Positions 43,366-43,428 of a DNA stretch of 43,428 bases are shown piece by piece; position 1 is the first letter of the stretch; every line of letters starts with the position of its first letter. Source of the stretch: a virus; the IMG/VR virus record IMGVR_UViG_3300006737_000060, positions 1-43,428 of that record; one strand, written 5' to 3'. The position numbers and the translations under genes were made by a program. The notes below the pieces were generated by a model. That model was not told the DNA's origin and searched no databases. It saw only the letters and a list, made by a program, of their open reading frames with translations.

Positions 43366-43428
43366 ACATATATGGGATTTTGTATCTAGACTTAGAAATA
43401 AGGTTATCTAGAGTTTTTAGAATCATCA
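43349..43428 (+). CDS. 5' end of a probable tail-fibre gene, apparently frameshifted
   Basis: The frame starts MKWIGEHIWDFVSRLRNKV and then stops after one more codon (stop at 43409-43411). The start closely resembles a conserved tail-fibre N-terminus in marine phages (MKWIGQHIWDxISRFRNDVYLE, from memory). If one T is inserted near 43404, the frame reads ...RNKVYLEFLESS to the window end. So either the assembly lacks one base in the GTTAT stretch or the gene is broken. The fibre body lies outside the window. A 20-residue peptide is the literal alternative. Confidence 0.5.

Noticed and set aside
1-43428. A complete circular or terminally redundant genome
   Set aside because: The first and last bases show no convincing shared repeat, and replication and lysis genes expected in a whole genome are not recognisable here.
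1-43428. tRNA genes, CRISPR arrays, insertion sequences or integration sites
   Set aside because: I saw no cloverleaf with conserved T-loop, no regularly spaced repeats, no transposase or integrase motif. Weak cases cannot be ruled out by eye.

Overview
This window reads as the virion-structure module of a tailed double-stranded DNA phage (Caudoviricetes), most likely podovirus-like and probably from a marine or otherwise aquatic setting. Every convincing gene is on the + strand, genes are tightly packed with many ATGA or TAATG overlaps, and the DNA is visibly AT-rich. Starts are preceded by A/T-only leaders such as aataataATG, with almost no Shine-Dalgarno sequences. That is how Bacteroidota and their phages initiate, so a Bacteroidota (flavobacterial) host is my best inference; it is not proven. 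No DNA polymerase, primase, helicase, integrase, endolysin or tRNA is recognisable, so this is probably part of a larger genome.

Layout. (1) 1-3322: a run of small, mostly basic proteins. Several share an N-terminal signature (FK.xTGFKM... followed by SPF or TPF), and one carries an HExxH zinc-peptidase-like motif. (2) 3350-7127: a chaperonin and accessory block: promoter motif, GroEL, overlapping GroES, a winged-helix-like protein, a probable holin, two small proteins, and a 189-residue protein that looks like two GroES-like domains in tandem. (3) 7072-15604: packaging and head genes: small terminase candidate, large terminase, portal, scaffold-like protein, major capsid protein, a strong terminator, a 279-residue protein and a second strong terminator. 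(4) 15682-27953: promoter motif, a small CxC protein, connector and neck candidates, a 2143-residue tail-hub protein and three further tail or appendage proteins. (5) 27965-42470: promoter motif, a cupin-like protein, a 685-residue protein with the GFKM start and a histone-like Lys/Thr/Pro tail, two probable ejection proteins, and a 3220-residue polyvalent protein. The giant combines duplicated N-terminal repeats, an HEFVH zincin motif, a region resembling a sigma-70 factor, a HAD-type phosphatase signature, hydrophobic segments and two C-terminal Cys/His knuckles. (6) 42490-43428: more small basic or Cys-rich proteins and the 5' end of a probable tail-fibre gene that appears frameshifted.

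How it may work together. Small and large terminase, portal, scaffold and capsid proteins build and fill the head. The neck, hub and appendage proteins build a short tail. The 204-, 480- and 3220-residue proteins are candidates for material ejected into the host. The phage chaperonin pair, plus the tandem co-chaperonin, is placed to fold the large virion proteins. The most unusual points are the GFKM/SPF family of small proteins, the second co-chaperonin, the sigma-like region inside a probably virion-borne giant protein, and a repeated promoter-like motif at three module boundaries.
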